DNA of 64,000 nt from Leifsonia sp. ku-ls. Lineage in GTDB: Bacteria; Actinomycetota; Actinomycetes; Actinomycetales; Microbacteriaceae. Made by a program: the position numbers and the translations under genes. The first letter of the stretch is position 1, and each line of letters begins with the position of its first letter. Below, piece after piece: positions 7,141 through 15,044 of this stretch. The stretch lies in contig QKXI01000014.1 of the NCBI GenBank assembly GCA_003367665.1, forward strand, positions 124,001-188,000. Direction: 5' to 3'. The notes below the pieces were generated by a model that was given only the letters and a program-made list of their open reading frames with translations, did not search any database and was not told where the DNA came from.

Positions 7141-7620
7141 ATGACGACGGAGAGCATCACCGACCTCGGCGAGCGCATCGCCGACCTCGCGTCATCCGCC
7201 GGCATGACCGTCGCCGTGGCCGAGTCGCTCACCAGCGGCGCCATCGCCTCGGCGCTCGGCGCCTCCCCGCAGGCGGGCGACTGGTTCGCCGGCGGGGTCG
7301 TCGCGTACTCCGAGCACGTCAAGTTCGACGTGCTCGGCGTCACGCCCGGCCCGGTCATCACCGCCGAGTGCGCCGAGCAGATGGCGGCGGGCGTCGGCAG
7401 GCTGCTCAGCGCCGACGTCGTCGCCGCGGTGACCGGAGCGGGCGGCCCGGGCGAGCAGGAGGGCAAGCCGGCCGGCACCGTCTTCCTCGCGCACGGCCGG
7501 CCCGACGCTGTCACCGTGGACGAGCTGCACCTGGACGGCGAGCCGGAGGACGTCGTCCACGCCACGGTCGACGCGGCCCTCGCGGCGCTCGCCCGCGACC
7601 TGGAGGAGGCGAGGCGGTGA
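7141..7620 (+). CDS. pncC: CinA C-terminal-type nicotinamide-nucleotide amidohydrolase
   Basis: A 159-residue single-domain CinA_C protein. It shows the family pattern: MTVAVAESLTSGAIASALGA near the N-terminus (Ser/Thr of the active site), GGVVAYSEHVKFDVLGV in the middle, and ADVVAAVTGAGGPGEQEGKPAGTVFLA, which binds the nucleotide. The family deamidates NMN to nicotinate mononucleotide in NAD recycling. The standard length of stand-alone PncC is about 160, so it is complete. The stop overlaps the GTG of the next gene. Confidence 0.92.
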   Translation: MTTESITDLGERIADLASSAGMTVAVAESLTSGAIASALGASPQAGDWFAGGVVAYSEHVKFDVLGVTPGPVITAECAEQMAAGVGRLLSADVVAAVTGAGGPGEQEGKPAGTVFLAHGRPDAVTVDELHLDGEPEDVVHATVDAALAALARDLEEARR

Positions 7621-8132
7621 CGGACGGGGTCGACGCGGCCCCTGGCGACGGCCGCAACGAGACGGCGGAGCAGCGCGCGGACCGCAACTGGAACGAGCTG
7701 CTGCAGGAGTTCCGCGTGTTCCAGACGGGCACGCAGATCCTCGCCGCCTTCCTGCTGACCCTGCCGTTCCAGCAGCGTTTCACCAAGCTGCCGCCGTTCG
7801 ACGTCGCCGTGTACCTCGTGCTCGTCTTCCTGGCGGTCGTCGTCACGCTGCTGGCGCTCGCGCCGGTCAGCCTGCACCGGTTGCTGTTCCGGCAGCGGGC
7901 GAAGACCGAACTGGTCGGACTCGGCAGCAAGCTGCTCATCGTCTGCCTCGCGGCCGCGTCCCTGCTGTTCACCGGCATCGTGCTGTTCATCGTCGACTTC
8001 CTGCTCGCGCCGCCCGCCGGCATGATCGCCGCCGGCTGCGTGTTCGTGCTGCTCCTGGTCATCTGGGCCGTGCTGCCGCTGGTCGTGCGGGAGCGGGCGC
8101 GGCGGCGACGCAGGGAGCAGCGAGAACCGTGA
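7617..8132 (+). CDS. DUF6328 membrane protein
   Basis: A 171-residue protein starting with GTG inside the stop of pncC. A polar N-terminus leads to NWNELLQEFRVFQTGTQILAAFLLTLPFQQRF, the characteristic opening of DUF6328 proteins, followed by four hydrophobic helices (about residues 40-60, 65-90, 105-130, 135-155) and a very basic tail (RERARRRRREQREP). No function is known for the family. Being last in the CDGSH, small protein, pncC block, it is probably co-transcribed with them. Confidence 0.85.
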   Translation: MTDGVDAAPGDGRNETAEQRADRNWNELLQEFRVFQTGTQILAAFLLTLPFQQRFTKLPPFDVAVYLVLVFLAVVVTLLALAPVSLHRLLFRQRAKTELVGLGSKLLIVCLAAASLLFTGIVLFIVDFLLAPPAGMIAAGCVFVLLLVIWAVLPLVVRERARRRRREQREP

Positions 8133-8170
8133 GACGTTCGCCGTGCGCACGCGGCGGCCTCCACACCCGT

Positions 8171-8188
8171 CCTTGCGACAACGCAAGG
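8171..8188. promoter_or_regulatory. inverted repeat CCTTGCG-N4-CGCAAGG before molybdoenzyme operon
   Basis: A perfect 7-bp inverted repeat separated by 4 bases lies 39 bp after the DUF6328 stop and 38 bp before the ATG of the molybdoenzyme gene. It may be an operator for the operon or a short terminator hairpin of the upstream one; no T-run follows, which makes an operator somewhat more likely. Confidence 0.4.
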
Positions 8189-8225
8189 GGTTGAGTGCTT
8201 CCGTTCGCGCGCGGATCCTCGCGGT

Positions 8226-10592
8226 ATGGATCAGCGAACGACGACGTCCGCCGGCGACCGCTCCCGGATCGAGGACGTCTGGGGTGACCGCACCCCGTTT
8301 GCCCGCGGCGACCACTGGCCGGAGCGCGTCGACCTCGCCCTCCAGGAGGGGCTGACCGAGGCCGACGTCGACACCTGGGTGCGGAGCGCGTGCGTGCTGT
8401 GCAGCAACGGCTGCGGCTGCGACATCGCGGTCAAGGACGGCCGCATGGTCGGCGTGCGCGGCCGCGCCGACGACCGGATCAACCACGGCCGGCTCGGACC
8501 GAAGGGAATGTACGGCAGCTGGCAGGGGATGCGCGGCCGCGACCGGCTGACGCATCCGCTCATCCGCCGCGACGGTGAGCTGGTGCGCGCCACCTGGGAC
8601 GAGGCGATGGACGCGATCGTCCGGCGCAGCAGGAAGCTTCTGGACGAGGTCGGCCCGCTCAGCCACGGCTTCTACACCTCGGGCCAGCTGTTCATCGAGG
8701 AGTATTACGCCCTCGCCGTGCTGGGGAAGGCCGGCGTCGGCACCCCGCACATGGACGGCAACACCCGGCTCTGCACCGCGACGGCCGCCACCGCACTGAA
8801 GGAGACCTTCGGCGCGGACGGCCAGCCCGGCTGTTACGAGGACATCGACGAGTGCGACGCCCTGTTCCTCTGGGGCCACAACCTGGCGGCGACGCAGACC
8901 GTCACCTGGTCTCGCGTGCTCGACCGGCTCGCCGGACCGAACCCGCCTCGGCTCGTCGTCGTCGACCCGCGCCGCACCCCGACCGCGGAGAAGGCCGAGG
9001 TGCACCTCGCGCTCCGGCCCGGCACGAACCTGGCGCTGCTGCTGTGCCTCGAGCGCGAGCTGATCGAGAACGGCTGGATCGACGAGGAGTTCGTCGCGGC
9101 GCACACCACCGGCCTCGACGAACTGAAGGGCCAGGTCGAGCAGTGGACGCCCGAGCACGCCGGCGAGGTGTGCGGGCTCGACCCGGACGACATCCGCCGC
9201 GCCGCCCGCATCTTCGCCGAGTCGCCGCGCGTGCTCTCGACCGTGCTGCAGGGCTTCTACCAGGCGCCGCAGGCGACGGCGGCGTCGTGCCAGGTGAACA
9301 ACTTGCACCTGCTGCGCGGGATGATCGGCAAGCCGGGCGGCGGCCTGCTGCAGATGAACGGACAGCCCACGGCGCAGAACAACCGCGAGTGCGGCGCCGA
9401 CGGCGACCTCCCCGGCTTCCGCAACTGGGAGAACCCCGACCACGTGCAGCAGCTCGCCGACCTGTGGGGCGTCGACGCGCTGAAGATCCCGCACTGGGCA
9501 CCCCCGACCCACGCCATGCAGCTGTTCCGCTACGCCGAGCAGGGCTCGATCTCCTTCCTCTGGGTCTCGGCGACCAACCCCGCGGTGTCGCTGCCGCAGC
9601 TGCCGCGCATCCGCGAGCTGCTGGCGAAGGAGGAGCTGTTCCTCGTCGTGCAGGACCTCTACCTGACCGAGACCGCCGAGCTGGCCGACGTCGTGCTGCC
9701 CGCCGCCGGCTGGGGCGAGAAGACAGGCACCTTCACGAACGCGACCCGCACCGTCCACCTGTCGGAGAAGGCGGTCGAGCCGCCGGGTGAGGCGCGCGCC
9801 GACCTCGACATCTTCCTCGACTACGCCAGGCGGATGGACTTCCGCCGCAACGACGGCCGCCCCCTGCTGGAGTGGCAGGGCCCGGAGGACGCCTACCGGG
9901 CCTGGCAGGACGCCTCCCGCGGCCGCCCGTGCGATTACACCGGCATCTCGTACGACGACCTGCGCCGCGAGTCCGGCATCCAGTGGCCGCGGCGTGAGGG
10001 CGAGACGGAGTCGCCGCAGCGGCTGTACGCCGACTTCGCGTTCCCGTCGCACCCCGAGTACTGCGAGAGCTACGGGCACGACCTGCTCACCGGCGGCAGC
10101 GTCGGCCAGGAGTCGTACAAGGCGATCCGGCCGGACGGGCGCGCGATGCTCAAGTCGGCCCCGTACTCCGGCCCGCACGAGCCGCCGGACGACCAGTACC
10201 CGCTGCGGCTGACCACCGGCCGCAGCGTCTACCACTTCCACACCCGGACCAAGACGGGTCGCGCTCCGGAGCTCGCCGAGGCGGCGCCCGAGGTGTGGGT
10301 GGAGCTGTCCGCCACGGACGCGGAGGCTCGCGGCCTCGTCGAGGGCGACGTGGTGGAGGTGGTCTCGCGCCGCGGCCGCATCGTCGCGCCGGTGCGGGTG
10401 AGCGACATCCGCCCCGGCTCGGTCTTCGCGCCCTTCCACTTCGGCTACTGGGACGCGCCGCCCGGCGCGCCCGACCGGCGCCCGACGGCGGCCAACGAGC
10501 TCACCATCACCGAGTGGGACCCGGTCTCGAAGCAGCCGATGTTCAAGTCGGGCGCCGTCGAGGTCCGCCGTCTCGTCGAGGAGGCATCGTGA
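8226..10592 (+). CDS. molybdopterin oxidoreductase (NasA/formate-dehydrogenase-like)
   Basis: A 788-residue bis-MGD enzyme of the DMSO-reductase superfamily. Residues 56-65 hold C56-x2-C59-x3-C63 plus C65 for an iron-sulfur cluster, but the fourth ligand position common to the family is Gly91 (RLGPKG). The Mo ligand is probably Cys183 in GNTRLCTATAA, as in assimilatory and periplasmic nitrate reductases and Cys-type enzymes. The C-terminal molydopterin dinucleotide-binding domain begins near residue 660 (LRLTTGRSVYHFHTRTKTGR). Nitrate or formate are possible substrates; no signal peptide is seen, so it is cytoplasmic. Genes for cofactor synthesis follow in the same operon. Confidence 0.9.
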   Translation: MDQRTTTSAGDRSRIEDVWGDRTPFARGDHWPERVDLALQEGLTEADVDTWVRSACVLCSNGCGCDIAVKDGRMVGVRGRADDRINHGRLGPKGMYGSWQGMRGRDRLTHPLIRRDGELVRATWDEAMDAIVRRSRKLLDEVGPLSHGFYTSGQLFIEEYYALAVLGKAGVGTPHMDGNTRLCTATAATALKETFGADGQPGCYEDIDECDALFLWGHNLAATQTVTWSRVLDRLAGPNPPRLVVVDPRRTPTAEKAEVHLALRPGTNLALLLCLERELIENGWIDEEFVAAHTTGLDELKGQVEQWTPEHAGEVCGLDPDDIRRAARIFAESPRVLSTVLQGFYQAPQATAASCQVNNLHLLRGMIGKPGGGLLQMNGQPTAQNNRECGADGDLPGFRNWENPDHVQQLADLWGVDALKIPHWAPPTHAMQLFRYAEQGSISFLWVSATNPAVSLPQLPRIRELLAKEELFLVVQDLYLTETAELADVVLPAAGWGEKTGTFTNATRTVHLSEKAVEPPGEARADLDIFLDYARRMDFRRNDGRPLLEWQGPEDAYRAWQDASRGRPCDYTGISYDDLRRESGIQWPRREGETESPQRLYADFAFPSHPEYCESYGHDLLTGGSVGQESYKAIRPDGRAMLKSAPYSGPHEPPDDQYPLRLTTGRSVYHFHTRTKTGRAPELAEAAPEVWVELSATDAEARGLVEGDVVEVVSRRGRIVAPVRVSDIRPGSVFAPFHFGYWDAPPGAPDRRPTAANELTITEWDPVSKQPMFKSGAVEVRRLVEEAS

Positions 10593-11050
10593 AACTCCCC
10601 GTGTACGTGTCGCTGCTCGCCGAGTCGGAGTCGACGCTCGCCCGGTCGTACCGCCAGGTCGCGGACGCGCACGGCGACGAGCCGGACATCCACTTCCTCT
10701 GCATCACGCTCGCGAAGCAGTGCGAGAACCACCGCGAGAGGCTCGACGAGGTGATCGAGCGGATCGGCCGTGCCCCCGACGACGACGAGCCGGAGCGGCT
10801 GCACGCGGACGCGATCGAGGAGCCGCGCTCGGGCCCGCTCGGCGTGCTGCGCGACCTGCAGGACCTGTACCTGCTCGCCAGCCTCACCGACGTCACGTGG
10901 ACGGTGGTCAAGCAGTGCGCGCAGGCCCTCGTCGACGAGCACCTGCTGGAGATCGTGGAGGCCTGCCAGAAGGAGACCTCCGTGCAGCTCCGCTGGCTGA
11001 TCACCCGGATGAAGCAGGCCGCGCCGCAGGCCCTGATCGCAGCGAAGTGA
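10589..11050 (+). CDS. helical partner protein of molybdoenzyme, unknown family
   Basis: A 153-residue protein that starts with GTG within the molybdoenzyme stop codon. It looks all-helical and four-helix-bundle-like: ESESTLARSYRQVADAHGDEPDIHFLCITLAKQCENHRERLDEVIERIG, then LRDLQDLYLLASLTDVTWTVVKQCAQALVDEHLLEIVEACQKET. Repeated Glu and His residues could hold metal as in ferritin-like proteins, but a clear ligand set is not proven. The strict coupling to the enzyme suggests a chaperone, maturation factor or small subunit. Confidence 0.82.
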   Translation: MKLPVYVSLLAESESTLARSYRQVADAHGDEPDIHFLCITLAKQCENHRERLDEVIERIGRAPDDDEPERLHADAIEEPRSGPLGVLRDLQDLYLLASLTDVTWTVVKQCAQALVDEHLLEIVEACQKETSVQLRWLITRMKQAAPQALIAAK

Positions 11051-11057
11051 GGTCGCG

Positions 11058-11594
11058 ATGAAACCGTCCCTGCTGTCGCGTGCGTCCGAGAAGGCGGGCG
11101 CCGCGGGCGCCGGCGCCTACACGGGCGTGCTGTCGCTCGTCGTGCTCGCCGCCTCCGGCGCGATCGGGCTGGCGCTGAGCTCTCCGTGGCTGTTCCCCAG
11201 CCTCGGGCCAACGGTCATGCTGATCTTCGGCGCCCCCGACCATCCCACCTCGCGTCCCCTGAACGCGGCGGTCGGACATGCGGTCGCCATCGTGGCCGGC
11301 GTGGCCTGCCTGTTCCTCTTCGGGATGAACGGCAAACCGTCGGCGCCGTCGGCGGGGCTGACCCTCGGCTACGTGCTCGGCGGCGCGCTGTCGGTGGCGA
11401 TCACGGCGTTCGTGCTGCACGCCCTGAAGCTGCAGCATCCGCCAGCGGGGGCGACCACGCTGATCGTCAGCCTCGGCGTCATCGCGACCCCGGTCGGCAT
11501 CCTGTCGATGGCGGCGGCGATCGCGTTCACGATCGTGGTCGGCTGGGGCATCAACTGGGCGCTGGGGGAGCGGCCGAAGGGGGCGGTGGGGTGA
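11058..11594 (+). CDS. HPP-family membrane protein
   Basis: A 178-residue protein with four to five hydrophobic helices. It contains SLGPTVMLIFGAPDHPTSRP and the name-giving HPP in KLQHPPAGATTL. Plant and cyanobacterial HPP proteins have been linked to nitrite transport, which would agree with a nitrate-reducing role for the adjacent molybdoenzyme; this link is suggestive only. It lies 7 bp after the helical protein and overlaps the next gene by 4 bp. Confidence 0.9.
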   Translation: MKPSLLSRASEKAGAAGAGAYTGVLSLVVLAASGAIGLALSSPWLFPSLGPTVMLIFGAPDHPTSRPLNAAVGHAVAIVAGVACLFLFGMNGKPSAPSAGLTLGYVLGGALSVAITAFVLHALKLQHPPAGATTLIVSLGVIATPVGILSMAAAIAFTIVVGWGINWALGERPKGAVG

Positions 11595-12538
11595 GTGCGG
11601 TTGGCGGGCGGCCGGGCGGGGGCGGTGCCGTGCTCGCCGTCGGCGGGATGCCGCTCGCTGCGGTCATCGTGGTGGCCGGTGGTCGCTCGACGCGCTTCGG
11701 GAGCGACAAGCTGCAGCACCGCATCCACGGCCGCACGCTCCTGGAGCGGACGACGGCCGCGGCTGCCGCGGTCGCCCCTGTTGTGCTGGTGACCGCGGGC
11801 GATGTGCCCGGCGGCGTCGGTGTCGCCGTCTCGGAGTCCCCGCAGTGGGGCGGCCCGTGCGCGGCGGTGGCCGCGGGGGTGGATGCCGTCGCCGGCGCCG
11901 GCGACGTGCTCGTCGTGCCCGCCGATCTCGCCGACCCGGAGGCGGCGCTCGGGGCGTTGACGTCGATCCCGGCGGGCGTGCTCACCGACGCAGACGGGCA
12001 TCCGCAGTGGCTGCTGGCGAGGTCCCCACTGGCGAGTCTTCGCCGGCGGGTGGCCGAGCTCCGTTCGTCGGGCGGCGAGTTGGCCGGCCTCCCGGCCTCC
12101 GCGCTGTTCCGGGAGTTGCCCGGCCGATATGCCGTCCCGGCCGCGGTGTGCGCGGACATCGACACTCCGACCGACCTGCCAGCCGCTGCTGACGCGGACG
12201 TCGGTACCCCGGCGGCCGGGTGCGCGGACGTCCCCACCGGGGCCGACCTCGCGGCCGCGGTGCCACCCGCCGTCGCCGCGGCCGCTGACACCCGGGCCGA
12301 CGTGCCGGCCGGCGTGCCGCTCCACGTCTGCGCCGACGTCGCCACCGAGGCCGACCGGCCGGCCGGCGTGCCGCACCCCGTCTGCGCCGACCTCGCCGCC
12401 GAGGCCGACCGGCCGGCCGGCGTGACGCCCGTCGTCGGCGCAGACGCGCCCACCTGGGCTGACCTCGCTGCCGCCGCGCCGCCCGCCGTCGCCGCTGCCG
12501 TCGACACCCGGGCCGGCCTCCCGACCGCTTCCCCCTGA
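11591..12538 (+). CDS. MobA-like nucleotidyltransferase with repetitive C-terminal tail
   Basis: A 315-residue protein starting with GTG 11591. Residues 20-190 form a MobA-type domain: VIVVAGGRSTRFGSDK (nucleotide loop), WGGPCAAVAAG, and DVLVVPADLADP (metal-binding Asp). MobA attaches GMP to molybdopterin, the cofactor form needed by the upstream enzyme. After the terminal CADIDTPTDL motif, where the family normally ends, about 120 residues of 18-residue degenerate repeats follow. The enzyme domain is probably functional; the tail is most unusual and probably disordered. Confidence 0.85.
   Translation: MSAVGGRPGGGGAVLAVGGMPLAAVIVVAGGRSTRFGSDKLQHRIHGRTLLERTTAAAAAVAPVVLVTAGDVPGGVGVAVSESPQWGGPCAAVAAGVDAVAGAGDVLVVPADLADPEAALGALTSIPAGVLTDADGHPQWLLARSPLASLRRRVAELRSSGGELAGLPASALFRELPGRYAVPAAVCADIDTPTDLPAAADADVGTPAAGCADVPTGADLAAAVPPAVAAAADTRADVPAGVPLHVCADVATEADRPAGVPHPVCADLAAEADRPAGVTPVVGADAPTWADLAAAAPPAVAAAVDTRAGLPTASP
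12149..12535 (+). repeat. 54-bp tandem repeats in the MobA-like gene
   Basis: From Cys187 on, the reading frame repeats the end motif of the MobA domain about seven times with a period of 18 residues (54 bp). Units include CADVPTGADLAAAVPPAV, CADVATEADRPAGVPHPV, CADLAAEADRPAGVTPVV and GADAPTWADLAAAAPPAV. The reading frame is kept throughout, which implies that the amplified tail is translated. Confidence 0.85.
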
Positions 12539-12565
12539 CCGTCGCCCAAAGAGAGGAACTCGCAC

Positions 12566-12802
12566 ATGGACCCGTCTGACCTGGACGCGTGGGCCGCCGA
12601 GGCCGCCGCGGCGGTGGGTGCGACCGTTGGCGACGGCGACGTGGCGGCGGTGCTCGACCTCGCGCGGGACGCCGCCCACGGCATCGCCCGCCCCGCAGCG
12701 CCGCTGACCACGTTCGTCGCCGGCATCGCCGTCGGCCGGGGCCTCCCGCTCACCGAGGTGGTTGCCGCGCTGACGGCCGCGATCGAGCGGCGCAGCGCAT
12801 GA
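12566..12802 (+). CDS. DUF6457 protein
   Basis: A 78-residue helical protein: LDAWAAEAAAAVG near the start, VLDLARDAAHGIARPAAPLTTFVAGIAVGRG in the middle and LTEVVAALTAAIERR at the end. This is the DUF6457 pattern, a family usually found between MobA-like and MoeA genes in actinobacteria. A good ribosome site (AGAGAGGAA) lies 9 bp before the ATG. The stop overlaps the moeA start. It is presumably a helper in molybdenum-cofactor handling; its biochemistry is unknown. Confidence 0.88.
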   Translation: MDPSDLDAWAAEAAAAVGATVGDGDVAAVLDLARDAAHGIARPAAPLTTFVAGIAVGRGLPLTEVVAALTAAIERRSA

Positions 12803-13959
12803 GCACGACACCCTGGCGGGAGGCGCGCGATCGTGCGAAGGGTATCGGCCGCGGCTCCCCGACCCGTGTGTTGACCCTTCCCATCACGCGGGCGGCCGGT
12901 CTGGCGCTCGCCGCCGACGTCCGCTGTCTGCGCCCGCTGCCGCGGTTCGACAACTCCGCGATGGACGGCTGGGCGGTCGCCGGCGACGGTCCGTGGCGGG
13001 TGGGCGAGCCGGTGCTCGCGGGCAGCGCTCCGTCGGCTCTTCCGCTCGTGCCGGGTGAGGCGCGACCGGTCGCCACCGGCGCGCCCGTGCCTCCCGGCAC
13101 CGTCACGGTGCTGCGAGCGGAGGACGCCATCCCCGATCGCGAAGGCGGCGAGACCCTGATCGACGCGCTCGCGACGCCCGACCCCGGGTGCGACATCCGG
13201 CGGGAGGGGGAGGAGGCCGCGCCGGGGGACGTGCTGCTCACCGCCGGCTCCGTCCTCTCGCCTCCCGCGATCGGCTTGCTGACCGCGGCGGGCGTCTCGG
13301 AGGTGGACGTCTCGTCGCCGCCGCTCGTCACCTTCGTCGCCATCGGCGACGAGCTCGACGACCGTGAGCCGCGGCCGGGCCACATCACCGACAGCCTCAC
13401 GCCGATGATGCCGTCGCTGCTCGCCTCCCTCGGTGGACGCTGCGCGACGACCGCACGCGCCCTCGACCGGCCGGCCGAGGTCGCCGCCGCGATCCGCCGC
13501 GCCCGGACCGAGACCATCATCACCTCCGGCGGCACCGGCCACGGCCCCGCGGACCCGCTGCGGGAGGCGCTCGCCCGGCTCGACGCCGACATCCTGGTCG
13601 ACGGCATGGACCTCCGCCCGGGGGGTTCGATGCTGCTCGCCCGGCTGGGCGATGGCCGCCACGTGCTCTCGCTCCCGGGCAACCCGCTCGCCGCGCTCAT
13701 CGTGCTGCTCGTCGTCGGCTGGCCGCTGCTGCGGGCGAGGAGCGGGCTCCCGGCCCCCGTGTTCGCGTCGTGCCCCGCTCCGTCCGGTGTCGCCGCCGGC
13801 CCCCGACCGCGCGTGGTCGCCTGCACGCGGGAGGACGACGCGCTCGTCCCGGTCCCGCACCAACGCTCCGGGATGCTGCGCGGGATCTCCGCCGCGACAC
13901 ACCTCGCCGTCGTGGAGCAGGCCTCCACCGGTGTGCTGCGGCTGCCCTGGGCCTGCTGA
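12799..13959 (+). CDS. moeA: molybdopterin molybdenumtransferase MoeA
   Basis: A 386-residue MoeA protein that inserts molybdate into adenylylated molybdopterin. Family features: RPLPRFDNSAMDGWAV (residues 45-60), PVATGAPVPPGTVTVLRAED, GCDIRREGEEAAPGDVLL, the MoCF domain with TIITSGGTGHGPADPLREAL, and FSLPGN-like VLSLPGNPLAAL. Length agrees with the usual 390-410. It closes the molybdoenzyme operon and is coupled to the DUF6457 gene by ATGA. A long palindrome right after the stop (13967-14017) probably ends transcription. Confidence 0.95.
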   Translation: MSTTPWREARDRAKGIGRGSPTRVLTLPITRAAGLALAADVRCLRPLPRFDNSAMDGWAVAGDGPWRVGEPVLAGSAPSALPLVPGEARPVATGAPVPPGTVTVLRAEDAIPDREGGETLIDALATPDPGCDIRREGEEAAPGDVLLTAGSVLSPPAIGLLTAAGVSEVDVSSPPLVTFVAIGDELDDREPRPGHITDSLTPMMPSLLASLGGRCATTARALDRPAEVAAAIRRARTETIITSGGTGHGPADPLREALARLDADILVDGMDLRPGGSMLLARLGDGRHVLSLPGNPLAALIVLLVVGWPLLRARSGLPAPVFASCPAPSGVAAGPRPRVVACTREDDALVPVPHQRSGMLRGISAATHLAVVEQASTGVLRLPWAC

Positions 13960-13966
13960 GCCCGCC

Positions 13967-14017
13967 GCCGATCGTCGGAGATCCGCCCACATACCGTCCG
14001 AATCTCCGACGATTGGC
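13967..14017. terminator. bidirectional hairpin, intergenic palindrome family B
   Basis: Arms 13967-13982 and 14002-14017 match at 15 of 16 positions (GCCGATCGTCGGAGAT and its near-complement), with a 19-nt loop. The hairpin starts 7 bp after moeA and lies between convergent genes, so it suits a two-way terminator. The arm sequence CGTCGGAGAT is shared with the element at 29815-29853. Confidence 0.7.
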
Positions 14018-14063
14018 AGTCTCGCAGGAGATCTGTATCGATTCGATCCGCAAGACGCCGCTG

Positions 14064-15005
14064 CTACGGCGTCGGCATGCCTCCGGTCACCGCGAGCGTC
14101 TCGCCGAGGACGTAGCTCGACTCCGGCGACGCGAGGAACACGTACGCCGGCGCCAGCTCCGCCGGCTGTCCGGGGCGTCCGAGCGGGGTCTGCTGGCCGA
14201 ACTCGGGGATCGCCTCCGGAGGCTGGCCCTTGCTGACCTGGAGCGGCGTCCAGATCGGTCCCGGGGCGACGGCGTTCACGCGGATGCCCTTCGGCGCCAG
14301 CTGCTGGGCGAGGGCCTTGGTGAAGGCGTTGATCGCCGCCTTCGTCGTGGCGTACTCGACCAGGGTCTCGCTCGGCTGGTAGGCCTGGATGGAGGTCGTG
14401 TTGATGATCGTCGCACCGGCGGGGAGGTGCGGGAGGGCGGCCCGGGTGAGCCAGAACATCGCGTAGACGTTCGTCTTCATCGTGTGGTCGAACTGGTCGT
14501 CCGGGATGTCGGTGAGGCTCTCCGTCGCGATCTGCTTCCCGGCGTTGTTGACCAGGATGTCGATGCCGCCCAGCTCGTCCACCGCCCGCTTCACGACCTC
14601 GTCGCTGAAGGCGCGGTCCTTGAGATCGCCAGGAATGGTCACGGCGGTGCGGCCCGCGTCGCGGATGAGGCCGGCGATGCGCTGCGCGTCCTCCTCCTCT
14701 TCCGGCAGGTAGACGATCGCGACGTCGGCGCCCTCGCGGGCGAAGGCGATGGCGGTCGCGGCGCCGATCCCGGAGTCGCCGCCCGTGACCACCGCCTTCC
14801 GGCCGGTGAGGCGTCCGGAGCCGACGTAGCTGTCCTCGCCGAGGTCGGCGCCGGGCTGCAGATCGCGCTCCAGCCCGGGCTCCGGCACCTGCGTCTCGTC
14901 GGGCGAGATGACCGGATACCGCTCTACAGGGTTGTCGAAGGTGTACTGGTTCTCTGGCATACCCGCCACGAAACCACCGCCAGCCCCCACGTAAAGGGGC
15001 TGCAT
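14064..15005 (-). CDS. short-chain dehydrogenase/reductase (YghA-like)
   Basis: A classical SDR of 298-313 residues. Motifs: TGGDSGIG (NADP/NAD-binding glycine loop), NNAGKQ, catalytic Ser in INTTSIQAYQ, YATTKAA (Tyr and Lys), and a C-terminal GETLAVTGG. The N-terminal extension rich in Pro/Glu before the Rossmann fold is typical of YghA-like enzymes acting on aldehydes or ketones. ATG 15005 is chosen because GGGAGG lies 7 bp upstream; ATG 14960 fits the family start better but lacks a good ribosome site. It faces the palindrome array across its promoter region. Confidence 0.92.
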   Translation of the reverse strand: MQPLYVGAGGGFVAGMPENQYTFDNPVERYPVISPDETQVPEPGLERDLQPGADLGEDSYVGSGRLTGRKAVVTGGDSGIGAATAIAFAREGADVAIVYLPEEEEDAQRIAGLIRDAGRTAVTIPGDLKDRAFSDEVVKRAVDELGGIDILVNNAGKQIATESLTDIPDDQFDHTMKTNVYAMFWLTRAALPHLPAGATIINTTSIQAYQPSETLVEYATTKAAINAFTKALAQQLAPKGIRVNAVAPGPIWTPLQVSKGQPPEAIPEFGQQTPLGRPGQPAELAPAYVFLASPESSYVLGETLAVTGGMPTP

Positions 15006-15044
15006 CCACCCGCCTCCCGGGGTACGCGGCTCGCCGCCGCGGCC

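Noticed and set aside
6990-10439. 1149-residue minus-strand reading frame opposite pncC and the molybdoenzyme
   Set aside because: It is a shadow of strongly supported plus-strand genes; composition (Arg, Ala, Asp, His rich) shows no domain.
11591-12538. Treating the MobA-like gene as broken by a frameshift because of its long tail
   Set aside because: The tail is an in-frame tandem repeat of the end motif and stops cleanly before the next gene's ribosome site.
11551-15009. 1152-residue minus-strand reading frame opposite moeA and the MobA-like gene
   Set aside because: The plus-strand genes have clear motifs; the minus frame is a GC-rich artefact.
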